Assembly: GCF_965276875.1 (NCBI RefSeq)
Contig: NZ_OZ255701.1
Coordinates: 2,046,001 to 2,110,000 of the forward strand
DNA from: Lichenicoccus sp965276875
Lineage (GTDB): Bacteria > Pseudomonadota > Alphaproteobacteria > Acetobacterales > Acetobacteraceae
Reading direction: 5' to 3'
DNA length: 64,000 nucleotides
This document shows positions 1 through 9,604 of the stretch, in pieces; the stretch's first letter is position 1, and each line of letters opens with the position of its first letter. A model generated the notes under the pieces. It made no database searches, was not told where the DNA came from, and was given only the letters and a program-made list of their open reading frames with translations. The position numbers and the translations under genes are program-made.

Positions 1-1413
1 ATGCGCAAGACCGACCGGCGCGCTATCGGGTCCTGGCTCGCTGTCATTGAGGATCCGCACGCGCGATCGCGTCGGTTCGATCTCGGCGAGCTCCAGCGTT
101 TGCAGCACGAAACTGAAGAAGGGCTGGTCGAAGGCCGCCTGGTGCAGGTCGCCGTGGGCTGCTTTGTAGAGAGCCCAGGCGCGTTCGACGAGAGTGAGCG
201 ACGTATCGAGCGTTTCGCGATTGCGTCCGCCGAACAGACCCGAGTTGACGCAGCGATGGGCAAGCAGTGCCGGATCGTTCGGCGCATAGAGGAAGCCGCC
301 GAACCAGTTGCGGTCCTCGGGAGGCAACGCGCTTAGGGCTTGGCCGTCATGTTCCGCCGAGATCACCACGCGCTCACAGCGCACTGCCGCCACCAGCAGC
401 CCCTCGATCGGCGCATCGCAGATCACGTCGCTGTCCACATACAACACCGGCTGGAAGCCTGCGAACGCCGGATGGCGCAACGCCTCGCGCCTCGCTCCCA
501 TCAGCCTATCGAGAGTCGGAAAATCCTGTTTCAGGCAGGCTCGACGCGACACCGCGACGCCGCTGAAACCGACGATGACGTCCTCATCGTCGCGGTCGCT
601 GACCAACAGGTAGCTGCCGTCATACTGACCGAACCGCTCGATCGAGCGGACCGAGAGCTCGTACTGGTCGAAGAAGTAATCCGAACCGCTGATGGTGCTG
701 TAGATCAGCGGCTCGAACAGCAGCGCCCGCGCCGGTGTGCAGGTCTCGTGAAAAAACACGAACGACATCGGCAGCCCGGACGGGTGCAGGGCGCCCGGAG
801 GACTGCGCAGAAGTGCCAGCAGCTCGGTCAGCAGGCACGAACGGCCCCCGATCAGCGCCCTGAAACCAGGGGAGAGAGCCAGGCTATGGCGGGCTGTCGG
901 TCGCGCGTCTTCATCGATCAGCCAGCGCCGCGCGGCAAAGGCGCGAAGCAGGCCGACATCAGCCAAGCTGAGCGGCATCAGCCGTTCCCACGCATCGAGG
1001 GCCACGGACGCGGTGGAGACCGGACCCAGATGCGGCGACGCGCAGAGATAATACCCGCCTTCGAGACAGAGTCCGATGACGCCGTCGCGGTCGGCGATGG
1101 CACGCCCGCGCAGCGCCGGCGCCTGCGTCGGTGACGCGCGCAGCGTCACCGCGCCGTCCGCGATGCTGCAGCAAGCCGGCTCATAATTGGCATCCTCAAA
1201 GCTGCGCTGCGTGAGTTCGCCGGTGAGCGGATCGACGCAGAGAATTCCGCCCTCATGGGTGATCAGCACATGCGTCGGGGCTACCTGCTCGAGGATCGGA
1301 TCGGCCTGGTCATGCGCTTCGGCCAACCGGCGCGCCACCATCTCGGACTCGGACTCGGGCTTGTGGCGCCGCGAGAACAGCCATCCGTGCGCCTTGCTGA
1401 GAGCTTGCAGCAT
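1..1413 (-). CDS. Glycosyltransferase-like protein (3-prime end outside window)
   Basis: An open frame of 471 codons runs from an ATG at 1413 to the left edge without a stop, so the C-terminus is missing. The ATG lies 3 bp after the stop of the upstream glycosyltransferase gene, so the two are almost certainly one transcript. About 300 residues in, a stretch reading VLYVDSDVICDAP resembles the DxD metal/nucleotide-sugar site of GT8-like transferases, followed by aromatic-rich segments (NWFGGFLYAP, FDQPFFSFVL) seen in that fold. The role is therefore probably sugar transfer onto a surface glycan. The family assignment is tentative because the first 250 residues match nothing I recognise. Plus-strand open frames across this stretch are antisense shadows. 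Confidence 0.72.
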   Translation of the reverse strand, partial: MLQALSKAHGWLFSRRHKPESESEMVARRLAEAHDQADPILEQVAPTHVLITHEGGILCVDPLTGELTQRSFEDANYEPACCSIADGAVTLRASPTQAPALRGRAIADRDGVIGLCLEGGYYLCASPHLGPVSTASVALDAWERLMPLSLADVGLLRAFAARRWLIDEDARPTARHSLALSPGFRALIGGRSCLLTELLALLRSPPGALHPSGLPMSFVFFHETCTPARALLFEPLIYSTISGSDYFFDQYELSVRSIERFGQYDGSYLLVSDRDDEDVIVGFSGVAVSRRACLKQDFPTLDRLMGARREALRHPAFAGFQPVLYVDSDVICDAPIEGLLVAAVRCERVVISAEHDGQALSALPPEDRNWFGGFLYAPNDPALLAHRCVNSGLFGGRNRETLDTSLTLVERAWALYKAAHGDLHQAAFDQPFFSFVLQTLELAEIEPTRSRVRILNDSEPGPDSAPVGLAH

Positions 1414-1416
1414 TAT

Positions 1417-4400
1417 TCACTCCATGCCGGCGAGATTGAAGTAGGGTTGTTGATCGAGACTGAAATTCTTGCTGTAGAACGGATCCCCGAGCAGGGCTTG
1501 GCCCCAGCGTGCCTGCATGATCGCGGCCTCGCGCCGGAAGCGGCTTGCCTTCTCGGGGCTGTCCTCGCTGCCGCGACTGATCGATTCGTGGTGTTCGGCG
1601 ACAAACTCCGGCGCCATGATGATCCGGTGGCCGGCCTCGCGGATACGCAGGCAGAGATCGATGTCGTTGAACGCGACCTTGAGGTCGGTCTCATCGAAGC
1701 CGCCGACCGCGCGAAACACCTCGGCGCGCACGAGCATGCAGGCCGCGGTCACCGCCGAGACCTCATGCGCCACGAGGGCGCGATTGCCGTAGCCGCCATA
1801 GCTCTCGTTGGCGCCGACGAAGACATGCCCGGCGACGCCGCCAAGGCCGAGCACGACACCGGAATGCTGGATCGTGCGGTTCTCGAACAGGAACTTCCCA
1901 CCCACGGCGCCGACCGTCTCGTCGGTCGTGGCTTCGCTCAGCAGACGCGGGAGCCAGTCATTATCCTGGACGAACAGGTCATTGTTCATGAACACGAAGA
2001 ACTCGGCGGTGCTGTTTTGCACGGCGAGATTATTCAGACGCGAATAATTGAACGGCTCGTCGACGCGCAGGACGGAAATGGTGGGATCGGCGGCGAGCCG
2101 CTTGAGCTCGGCGCGCGTCGCCTCCTCCACGGAGCCGTTATCGACGAGGATGATGTCGAGATTGGAGGAGTCTGTGTGACGCTGGAGATGGGCGACGCAG
2201 CGCGCCGTCATTTCGCTCCGGTCCTTGAACGGGATGATCACCGCCACCCGCGTGGTTTGCGGGTACTGCCAGTCGATACGGTAGAGCGTGCCGCCATTCA
2301 GGCTGCGCACCGTGGCCGGCCGCTGCATGCGGTCAAGATGGGCCGCGATACAGCGCTCTCCCGCCGCGACGGCATACGGCTTGACCGCGCCCGATGACGC
2401 CGTCGACTGCGCGGCGCGTCGCCAGTGATAGAGCACCTCCGGCACGTGGCAGATTTCGTCGCAGCTCAGATGCTCGATGGCGCGCAACAGAAAGTCATGG
2501 TCCTGGGCGCCGTCCATGGTCCGGTCGAGCAGTCCGACCTTGCGCGCGAGCGTGCGTTGCACGAGAGTCAGATGATTAATGTAGTTGACGCCGAGCAGAT
2601 AGCGGTAGCTCCAGTCGGGCTTGAACGCCGGCTCCGAGAAGAAGCCGAACTCGTCGATTTTGTCCTCGTCGGAATAGAGCAGCCTGGCGCCGCTGGTCAG
2701 CGCATGCCGCATCATGCATTCCAAAGCGACGTCGACCAGAAGATCGTCATGGTCGAAGAAGGCAATCCAGGCGCCGCGGGCTGCCTTCAAGGCGAAATTG
2801 GTGGCGCCTGAGATGCCGCGATTGCGGCCGTCGCCGACGATCCGGATGCGGCTGTCCTCGGCGCACAGGCGTGCGATCGCACGGCTGACGCTGTCATCGT
2901 CGCTGCCATCGTCGACCAGGATCAGTTCCCAGTTGGCGTAGGTCTGCGCCATTACCGAGCGGACCGCAGCGGCGAAATCGCCCAGGCTTGGCCGAAAGAC
3001 TGGGCAGAGGATGGAGACCAGCGGCGCCGCCGAGAGGACGCCGTCGTCACGGACTGCCGCCATGCGCGCGCGCAGCCGACGCGCGGCCTCACGCGCCCAC
3101 GGATCATAGCTCTCCAGGGTGAAGCCGCCGGACGGGATGATCGACTTGACCGCGGCGCGCAGCGCGTCGATCTGGCTGGAGATGCCGTTCATCTGTTCGA
3201 TCAGCCCGCTCAGCCTGGTCGCGTGGTCATGCGCAATGACGCTGGTCACCAGCGGACTGCCGGAGAGCTCGACCCGCTCCGGCATGACGAACAGACGGAA
3301 CTCCTGGGCGACCGGGCTGCGATAGGCGGCCGGCAGTCGCACCGCGAAGCCGCAGGCGCTGTCGCAGCCGAGGGAGGCGGCAACGTCGGGACGCGGCCGG
3401 TCGGCGCGCACCGTCGCCACCTCCTCGCCATTGACGCAGACCAGCAGCTCGAGGCTGCCCTCAATTGGACCGTCCGGCGCACGGCGGCAGGCTGCCCAGC
3501 CACGCAGAACGCTCTGCTGCATCTCGTCGACCGCGCTGAACAGTTCTGGACTGAAACGATCGCGAAAGCCGAACGCCGTCCTGCGTACCGCGCCGACCGC
3601 CATCGCCACCGGACACCCGTCGGCGTCGCGAAACTCGAGACTGTGGGTGGCGCCGTCGAGAAAGGCGGGGTTGATGGCGAACCTGAAACCGACATGCTCC
3701 TTGCCGACGCCGCTGGCCAGCACGTCGGGACGCGCCAGGTCGCACAGCACGGACCCTTGCTCGGCGCCGTCGATGAGGACGCGCAGCGACGTCGAGCCCA
3801 CGGCCTGCGCTGGATCGTGCGCCCAGCCATGGGCGAGGCCGCCATGCACCGCATCGAGAAAACAAACCAGCCGCGATGATGCGGGTGCGGCGCCCGCGCG
3901 CACCGGGACACGCGCGCATGGCGCATCGTCCGCCGTCTGCGGCACCGCTTCGTAGGCGAACCCGTGCGATGCCAGCCGGGCATGCGCGCGCTGGGCATGG
4001 ACATAGGCGCTCGCATCGAGCACTTCGTTGCGGTCGTAGCGTTCGAACTCCGACCAGTCGCGCACACTATGGTCGGTCTGCTTTCTGGCAATCCGGCGCT
4101 CCCAATGCGCGCGACTGCGTATGATGTAATGGTGCAGGCGCCAGGCGCCGGAGACAATGGCGCCGGGCATGGTGATGCCGGGCTCCGACCATTGCACCGC
4201 GCACCCATCGACACCGACCACCGGGCTCGCGAGTTCGACATAATGCGGGTTGATGAGCCGGCGCGCGGCAATCGGCCGGAAGATCATCTTGACGTGGCGA
4301 TTGGCATTGTCGGACGTCACCGCCCGGCGGTTGAACGCCTCCATGACGAGCCGGCCGGGGGTGCTCTGCAATCCGCTCGATCCGAAAATCCGCCAGTTGA

Positions 4401-4767
4401 AGGCAAGCCCGTCGTGATCGTGGTGCGCATCCAGAAGATCGGCGAGCGTCTCACCCGGGGGCGGCACCAGGAATTCGTCGGCATCGAGAAACGCCAGCCA
4501 GTCGAGGTGCGGGCCATGCCGCTCCAGACAATCCGCATAGGCCGACATCTGCTTGCACGCACCGCCTCGGACGGCCTGCTCGTCGCCCCAGGAACGCACC
4601 TCAACCGGAAAGTCGCGCGCCAGCTGTGCGAGCAGTTCGGAGGTGCCGTCGGTGGAGTGATTGTCGTAGACGAAAATCCGGTCAAACCCGATCAGCGTGT
4701 TGTGCGCAACCCACTCGGCAATGTTCTCGACTTCGTTTTTGACGATCAGACAAATCGCGGTGCTCAT
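1417..4767 (-). CDS. Multi-domain glycosyltransferase (Glyco_tranf_2_4 / GT92-like plus two GT2 domains)
   Basis: A 1116-aa cytoplasmic enzyme for polysaccharide or glycoprotein sugar assembly. The N-terminus (ICLIVKNEVENIAEWV..., then DNHSTDGT and FLDADEFL) is a Glyco_tranf_2_4-type domain of about 270 residues. A beta-rich middle region contains HGWAHDP. A GT2 domain begins near residue 590 (SILCPVFRP, VDDGSDDDS, YSDEDKID) and a second GT2 domain fills the C-terminal 270 residues (VIIPFKDRSE, LVDNGS, NNDLF). I place the start at the ATG at 4767 rather than 12 codons upstream because AGAGGCGA precedes it at ribosome-binding distance and the conserved fold begins right there. The downstream gene at 1413 follows after 3 bp. 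Substrates cannot be read from sequence. Confidence 0.9.
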   Translation of the reverse strand: MSTAICLIVKNEVENIAEWVAHNTLIGFDRIFVYDNHSTDGTSELLAQLARDFPVEVRSWGDEQAVRGGACKQMSAYADCLERHGPHLDWLAFLDADEFLVPPPGETLADLLDAHHDHDGLAFNWRIFGSSGLQSTPGRLVMEAFNRRAVTSDNANRHVKMIFRPIAARRLINPHYVELASPVVGVDGCAVQWSEPGITMPGAIVSGAWRLHHYIIRSRAHWERRIARKQTDHSVRDWSEFERYDRNEVLDASAYVHAQRAHARLASHGFAYEAVPQTADDAPCARVPVRAGAAPASSRLVCFLDAVHGGLAHGWAHDPAQAVGSTSLRVLIDGAEQGSVLCDLARPDVLASGVGKEHVGFRFAINPAFLDGATHSLEFRDADGCPVAMAVGAVRRTAFGFRDRFSPELFSAVDEMQQSVLRGWAACRRAPDGPIEGSLELLVCVNGEEVATVRADRPRPDVAASLGCDSACGFAVRLPAAYRSPVAQEFRLFVMPERVELSGSPLVTSVIAHDHATRLSGLIEQMNGISSQIDALRAAVKSIIPSGGFTLESYDPWAREAARRLRARMAAVRDDGVLSAAPLVSILCPVFRPSLGDFAAAVRSVMAQTYANWELILVDDGSDDDSVSRAIARLCAEDSRIRIVGDGRNRGISGATNFALKAARGAWIAFFDHDDLLVDVALECMMRHALTSGARLLYSDEDKIDEFGFFSEPAFKPDWSYRYLLGVNYINHLTLVQRTLARKVGLLDRTMDGAQDHDFLLRAIEHLSCDEICHVPEVLYHWRRAAQSTASSGAVKPYAVAAGERCIAAHLDRMQRPATVRSLNGGTLYRIDWQYPQTTRVAVIIPFKDRSEMTARCVAHLQRHTDSSNLDIILVDNGSVEEATRAELKRLAADPTISVLRVDEPFNYSRLNNLAVQNSTAEFFVFMNNDLFVQDNDWLPRLLSEATTDETVGAVGGKFLFENRTIQHSGVVLGLGGVAGHVFVGANESYGGYGNRALVAHEVSAVTAACMLVRAEVFRAVGGFDETDLKVAFNDIDLCLRIREAGHRIIMAPEFVAEHHESISRGSEDSPEKASRFRREAAIMQARWGQALLGDPFYSKNFSLDQQPYFNLAGME

Positions 4768-4987
4768 GCGAAGTCGCCTCTTTTGACGATGCCGGTAGAC
4801 CATAAAAAGCCAGATTAAAGCGGCAAAAGCAACGACGAAGACTTTGTGATTTGAGCATTGACGAACGTATATCGCACAATGGTTAATTCTTTAGTTATAA
4901 CCGGCCCTATTCATAGTTGTTGTTTGTTTTGCCTGTGGATTCAGACCGCCTGGCGTGCCATAACGACGCCTGTCATGGAGAACAATA
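4768..4987. promoter_or_regulatory. Divergent intergenic region, probable promoters
   Basis: 220 bp between two divergently transcribed genes. It is clearly AT-richer than its surroundings. A TTGACG hexamer at 4858-4863 and an AT-rich inverted repeat with GGTTA (4881-4885) and TAACC (4897-4901) arms could be promoter and operator elements. No clear -10 box sits at the best spacing, so this is only a candidate. Confidence 0.3.
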
Positions 4988-5854
4988 ATGCGCGTTATCG
5001 CAGGGCTTCTCGGGCTTACATTCCTTACACCCCTTCCAGGTGACGCGATGACCCACCCCCGTGACATTGCTCCGATCAGCATCGCCGTCGGCGGCATCGC
5101 GGGCTTCTCTGATCTTGCCGATCCTGCGAACAGTGCTGCATTGCGCAAGCTCGGCGGCACGATGCTCTATATCCACGACTATGTGTGGACTCGGACCAGT
5201 GTTGCCAAGCGACGCGCCATACTCGCCAACTTCGACGGGCCGGCCGACGTGGAGTTCGGACTGGTCACCGACGCCAAGGGCTGGTTCGACTCGGTCTATC
5301 AGGACGACTATCTGGCACTCGGCGTCCGCGGCCAGCGCGGTCATGTCAACGTGCTCGCGCGGAACCTGCAATCGGATTGGCGGCCCTTCGTCGATGCGGC
5401 GCGGGCCCGTGGGTTTCTCTCTTTGGCGCCAATCCTCGCACCCAATCAGGGCGAGTACCGAACCGCGCCATTTCAAGACCTGCGATGGCAGCCATACCGC
5501 GACGCCGCACGCTATGGCGGCGCCCTGACCATCGACGCGCCGGTGGATCTGTTCCTGAGCCAGCCTTCGGCCTACCGGATTTTTGTGGAGACCGAACTCC
5601 GCTGGGCACGTGCTGAGCATCTGCACACAGCCTTCATCCTGTCGCCGGGAAATGCCGCGTGGCATTTCGAGGCCGAGACCATCGCTGTCGCCGACCAGCT
5701 GCGGGCCGCCGGAACACTCCCCGACGAATTCATCGTCGAGACCTATGAGGGAGGGCGGCAGGGTTATCCAAACCGTGTCGGCAACGATACCGACCCGCAG
5801 AGCATCACCGGCACCGCCAGGCTGCTCGCGCTGCATTTGCGCGGCCAAAACTAG
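4988..5854 (+). CDS. Secreted protein of unknown function
   Basis: 288 aa. The ATG at 4988 has GGAG 8 bp upstream. The first 20 residues (MRVIAGLLGLTFLTPLPGDA) look like a cleavable signal peptide, so the protein is probably periplasmic or released. I do not recognise the family. The mature part alternates short hydrophobic strands with helices (VEFGLVTDAKGWFDSV, GFLSLAPILAPNQGEY, HTAFILSPG, FIVETYEGG), which would fit a TIM-barrel glycan-active fold, but no catalytic pair can be named. It sits alone on plus between two minus-strand glycan-related operons, so a role with surface polysaccharide is plausible by position only. Confidence 0.75.
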   Translation: MRVIAGLLGLTFLTPLPGDAMTHPRDIAPISIAVGGIAGFSDLADPANSAALRKLGGTMLYIHDYVWTRTSVAKRRAILANFDGPADVEFGLVTDAKGWFDSVYQDDYLALGVRGQRGHVNVLARNLQSDWRPFVDAARARGFLSLAPILAPNQGEYRTAPFQDLRWQPYRDAARYGGALTIDAPVDLFLSQPSAYRIFVETELRWARAEHLHTAFILSPGNAAWHFEAETIAVADQLRAAGTLPDEFIVETYEGGRQGYPNRVGNDTDPQSITGTARLLALHLRGQN

Positions 5855-5860
5855 GGCGGC

Positions 5861-6652
5861 TCACCGCGCGGGCTTGTGACCGATGGCCATGATATGCAGG
5901 CCGGAATCGGCCATCGCCGGATCGGCTGAAAGCAAACGTTCCAAAGCCATGGCGCTGTTTTCATCATTCGCCATGGCCTCGCCGCAGCCGGCACGACCGA
6001 GCGCGCTGGCGCTGACCGCAAGACCATGGCAGCGCACATCGACCAGGCCGGCTGCCGCGAAATGCGCCTCCAGCGTGCGTCGATCATGCAAATAGAGCGG
6101 CGCGGTCTTGTCACCCTGGCGAAATTTGCCACGTCGCGTCTGCAGCCGTTCCATCGCCTCGCTCTGCTTGCCCTCGCGCAGCAATTCGAGAACCAGGGAC
6201 ACCAGCGAGTCCACATAGACGCACACCGCCCCACCCGGTCGCGTCCAGCTGGCGAAACGCCGTATCATCGCGGCGGGATCGAGGGCGTACTGCACCGAGC
6301 CCAGTGCCAACACCAGGTCGGCCGAGGCGCGCGGCACCCTTGCACTCTCCATGCTGGATTCAATCAACGTGAACGCCGGCCCGAGCTTGCGCGCACGCAG
6401 GAGATCGATCATGCCGCTGGCGCGCTCGATGCCAATGACATAGTGGCCGCGTTCTAACAGACGGGGAATCCAACGGCCGGTGCCGCAGCCGACATCGACG
6501 ATCGTAGCACCTGCCGGCAACTGCAGCGAGGAGACATGCTCCCAGGCGAGCTGGTCATAAACCCGGCGATGCGAGGCAACGTCGTAGCCGCTATCGTAAG
6601 CTTCAGCGATGGTGTTGTAGAGTTCGGAAACGCGGTCCTGTGGTTCGGTCAT
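5861..6652 (-). CDS. Class I SAM-dependent methyltransferase
   Basis: 263 aa. The SAM-binding glycine loop is plain (ATIVDVGCGTGRWIP near residue 50), followed by an acidic residue after strand 2 (VIGIERASGM) and motif LVLALGSVQYALDP, so this is a class I (UbiE/Methyltransf_11-type) methyltransferase. The start ATG at 6652 overlaps the stop of the flavoprotein gene in an ATGA junction, and that gene overlaps the aminotransferase gene in the same way. This implies one transcript and coupled translation, 8 to 5 kb on minus. It probably methylates the product of the two upstream enzymes, perhaps an amino- or N-oxidised sugar; the acceptor is unknown. Confidence 0.85.
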   Translation of the reverse strand: MTEPQDRVSELYNTIAEAYDSGYDVASHRRVYDQLAWEHVSSLQLPAGATIVDVGCGTGRWIPRLLERGHYVIGIERASGMIDLLRARKLGPAFTLIESSMESARVPRASADLVLALGSVQYALDPAAMIRRFASWTRPGGAVCVYVDSLVSLVLELLREGKQSEAMERLQTRRGKFRQGDKTAPLYLHDRRTLEAHFAAAGLVDVRCHGLAVSASALGRAGCGEAMANDENSAMALERLLSADPAMADSGLHIMAIGHKPAR

Positions 6653-8034
6653 ACCGGTTCTCTCGTCATGCGTTGTTCCGGCGCCGCGCGTTCGGGTGCC
6701 ACACCTTCGGGTGCCGGTGCGCAGGCCGCCGCCAGCATCCGGTGGGCGACGATGACGCCGATGTCGTTCTGCCAGAGCCACAAACCGTTCATCTGGCCAC
6801 GGAATGATTTCTCGCCGCCCATGGAAGCGTGCGCGACGAAGCCGGCGGCGAGCCCGATGCCGAGGAGGCCCGGGATTTCGTCGCCGGCTGCGTCCAGCAC
6901 ACCGCATTGGGCGCCAACCAGGGCGCCGTCCGGCTGTTCCGCACGCAGCGCGATAGGCGCGCCGTGCGCGTCGAACACCTTCAGCGCCCGCGGGCGGTAG
7001 CCCAGGCAGGAGACGATCAGGTCGGCGCCATCGAGGAGGGCGCGGCTGCAACCGCTGGTTTGCTCTTCGAGGCTGTGCAGGACAATACGGTTTTCGGCCG
7101 GGCGGCCGCCGATGCCGCTTAACCGCATGACCAGCTCGCGCGAGTCGAACCGCAAGCCGCCGAAGCGGAACACGAAGCCGCTGATCGGGCAGACATCGTC
7201 GGCGCGGAAGGCGTCATAGCCATCGGCGCGCGCCGCAGCCGCCGAGGGGTAGAAGACGGTGAGCGGGCGGCGATGCATCAGCGTGATCGCGCCCGGTGGC
7301 CACGGCGGATCGAGACCGCCCAGGAGCAGGCGCGCGCAGGCGAGCGCGCTGGTCGAGCCGCCGACGATGACGATGCGGGGCTGCGCAATCCCGTCCAATC
7401 GCCGCGCGACCAGGTCGAGGCCACCGTTGCTCAGCACCGCATCAGACTGCAGCAGCTTGTCGCGGTAACGCGGCAGCAATGGCCTGCCTGCGACTTCCTC
7501 GTGTGCCAGGCGTGCGTGTGGCTGATCGCCGCCGGTGGCGAGGATCACGCTGTCCGAGGCGACCTCGACGATACGGCCGGTCAGGCCGGAGCGGAGCTGC
7601 GTCAGCCAGCCGCCCTGCGGCCGCATTGTCGTGCGCAGCGCCTCGTGGCCGGTCAGCACGGCGCCGCTCGGGTCCGCCTCGATGCGCTGGCGCAAGGCCT
7701 CGCCGACGTCTTCGAGCAACCGGCCGACCAGGGCCAACGGCACGGCACCGTCGCCGTAGGCCGCGACCGCCGCTGCCGTGGGGGTGCGCGCCACGGCGGC
7801 GAGAAGCGGCTCGCTATCGTGCAGGCAGGACAGGAAGGTCGCGCCGGCGCTGTCGGAATTGATGACGTAACGTCCGATGCGGCCGCCGCCGATGCGCGCG
7901 CCGCGCTCGGCGACGACAACTCCGCGCGAGATCAGGTCGGGCAGGATGCCGCGGCGGGAGGCTGCGAGCAGCGGCGCCAGCCCCGCGGGGCCGCCGCCGA
8001 CGACCAGGGATCCGGTCTGCAGCAGCCGGCTCAT
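6649..8034 (-). CDS. FAD-dependent oxidoreductase / N-hydroxylase-like flavoprotein
   Basis: 461 aa. The N-terminus carries a Rossmann FAD motif (LVVGGGPAGLAPLLAA), a second nucleotide-binding loop appears mid-protein (IVIVGGSTSALACARLL), and a late LIVSCLGYRPRAL matches the ATG/NAD(P)H-linked motif of flavin monooxygenases and lysine/ornithine N-hydroxylases. The start is taken at the ATG at 8034, which overlaps the aminotransferase stop (ATGA); 33 extra upstream codons are low-complexity and not needed. Coupling between a PLP aminotransferase and a methyltransferase suggests oxidation of an amino group or a sugar ring, but this is inference. Confidence 0.8.
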   Translation of the reverse strand: MSRLLQTGSLVVGGGPAGLAPLLAASRRGILPDLISRGVVVAERGARIGGGRIGRYVINSDSAGATFLSCLHDSEPLLAAVARTPTAAAVAAYGDGAVPLALVGRLLEDVGEALRQRIEADPSGAVLTGHEALRTTMRPQGGWLTQLRSGLTGRIVEVASDSVILATGGDQPHARLAHEEVAGRPLLPRYRDKLLQSDAVLSNGGLDLVARRLDGIAQPRIVIVGGSTSALACARLLLGGLDPPWPPGAITLMHRRPLTVFYPSAAAARADGYDAFRADDVCPISGFVFRFGGLRFDSRELVMRLSGIGGRPAENRIVLHSLEEQTSGCSRALLDGADLIVSCLGYRPRALKVFDAHGAPIALRAEQPDGALVGAQCGVLDAAGDEIPGLLGIGLAAGFVAHASMGGEKSFRGQMNGLWLWQNDIGVIVAHRMLAAACAPAPEGVAPERAAPEQRMTREPV

Positions 8035-9227
8035 ACCGCCGCCCGCTTGCGCGGCTGCGCCATCGGCGACGCCGGGCGACGCACCGATGCGATGATTACG
8101 GGTGCGCGGGTGAGCCGCAGCAGGGCCGCGCACACCGAATCGACCTCAGCCAGGGTCATCTCGTCCCAGAGCGGCAGCGCCAGGATCTGACGGGACAGCC
8201 GCGCCGTCTCCCGCAGGTCGCCGGCGACCGAGCGGGTGCGGAAAAAAGGCTGCTCGGCCACGTGCGGCGCGAAATAGGCGGCCGCACCGATGCCGTCGGC
8301 CGCGAGGGCTGCGATGATCCCGTCGCGGGTCAGCGTGCACTCCGGCGGCGGCGTGACCGGCATGAATTGGTAGGCACAACGGCGTCCGCGCATCTGCTGG
8401 CAGCCCCAGCCGGGGAGCTGCGCGCGATAGCGATCGGCCAGCGCCTCGCGATGCCGCACGACCGGCTCGAAACCGCGCAGCCGCTCGAGAGCCAGCAAGG
8501 CGCCGACTTCGCTGAGCTTGGCGTTAAGGCCGGGCTGGGTGGCCGCGCGCGGGGCGCCGAAGCCGAAATTGCCCATCAGGCGCAGCGCCTGGACGGTGTC
8601 GCGGTCGGCGCAGGCGATCACGCCGCCTTCGCCGGTGCTGAAGGTTTTGGTGGCGTGCATGGAGAACACGATCGGAAAGCGAAAGCCGGCGCCGAACGGG
8701 CATCCGTCGGCATCAAGGCTGCCGAGCGAGGCGGCGGCGTCGATCACGATCGGGATGCCGGTCCTGGCACTCAGAGCCTCATAGCGGGCGAGATCGATGC
8801 AGTTTCCAAACGTCGCATACGGCACGATGACGGCGATATCGTCGCCGTAGCGGCCGATCAGCGCCTCCTCGGCGCGCGCGCAGGCGGCCCAGTCGCCCGC
8901 GTCGATATCGCAGAACAACGGCACCAGCCCGAGCCAGTCGGCCGCCTGCGCCGCGGCGGCAAAGGTGAAAGAGGGCATCAGCGCATAGCGCGGTCCGGGC
9001 CTGCGGTCGCCGACGACATGACGCATCGCCATCATCAATCCAATGGTGGCATTGCAGACGGTGACGCAGGCGCTGGCGCCGCCGAACATGTCGTGCTCCA
9101 GCGCCTGCTCGAAGCGGGTGTTGACGGGGCCATAATTGGTATAGATGCCGGACGCCTCGATGGCATCGAGTTCGCAACCGAGCTGCTGCAGGCTGGGCGG
9201 CCGCGGCCGCAGAAATGGGATTTGCAT
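8031..9227 (-). CDS. DegT/DnrJ/EryC1/StrS family PLP aminotransferase
   Basis: 398 aa, the usual family length. The fold type I pattern is complete: MPSFTFAAAAQAADWLG, the cofactor Asp in IVIDAAASLG, and the Schiff-base lysine in MHATKTFSTGEGG. These enzymes normally aminate keto-sugars bound to nucleotides (sugar aminotransferases) and act in the cytoplasm. It is the first gene of a three-gene operon with a flavoprotein and a methyltransferase joined by 4-bp overlaps, next to glycosyltransferases, which supports a role in making a modified amino sugar or a similar small decoration. The last ~25 residues are basic and Pro/Ala-rich, beyond the normal end. Confidence 0.9.
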   Translation of the reverse strand: MQIPFLRPRPPSLQQLGCELDAIEASGIYTNYGPVNTRFEQALEHDMFGGASACVTVCNATIGLMMAMRHVVGDRRPGPRYALMPSFTFAAAAQAADWLGLVPLFCDIDAGDWAACARAEEALIGRYGDDIAVIVPYATFGNCIDLARYEALSARTGIPIVIDAAASLGSLDADGCPFGAGFRFPIVFSMHATKTFSTGEGGVIACADRDTVQALRLMGNFGFGAPRAATQPGLNAKLSEVGALLALERLRGFEPVVRHREALADRYRAQLPGWGCQQMRGRRCAYQFMPVTPPPECTLTRDGIIAALAADGIGAAAYFAPHVAEQPFFRTRSVAGDLRETARLSRQILALPLWDEMTLAEVDSVCAALLRLTRAPVIIASVRRPASPMAQPRKRAAV

Positions 9228-9604
9228 GGAGCACCGCTCGCTTGGTGTTCAGGGACCAACCAATCCAAGACGGCGTTTTCGCCGGAGACATTTCCCGTCA
9301 ATCAAGGCGCGGCGTCCGTGCACCCATACAGAGAACAAACACATTCGTGGTTGCCGCCGAAGGCTTTGGAGACTTGCCTGGTTGCCGTAAGGCAAAAGAG
9401 CACAACCGGACGTTGCCTGCACTCGGAATGTGTCTGTTTCCGAACTTTTAACTATATTTTGGAAATTGCCGGAAAAAATGCCTGTTATTACTTTGTAGCG
9501 GGGCAGAAGACTGTAATGACGGTGCGCGTGGCGTTCCAGGAGGCGTCTCGCGGCTGACGGCGATTTCATCGAACGCCGACCTGCAATGCGCCGCCGCGCG
9601 GCTT
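9228..9604. other. Intergenic region, divergent promoters likely
   Basis: 377 bp between divergently oriented genes. Most is GC-rich, but 9441-9500 is distinctly AT-rich (TTTTAACTATATTTTGG within it) and is where a promoter would be expected. I see no ORF with coding character, no tRNA and no clear hairpin terminator. Confidence 0.3.

Noticed and set aside
340..2397. Plus-strand open frames of several hundred codons at the left end
   Set aside because: They are low-complexity shadows of the two minus-strand glycosyltransferase genes, which carry clear motifs.
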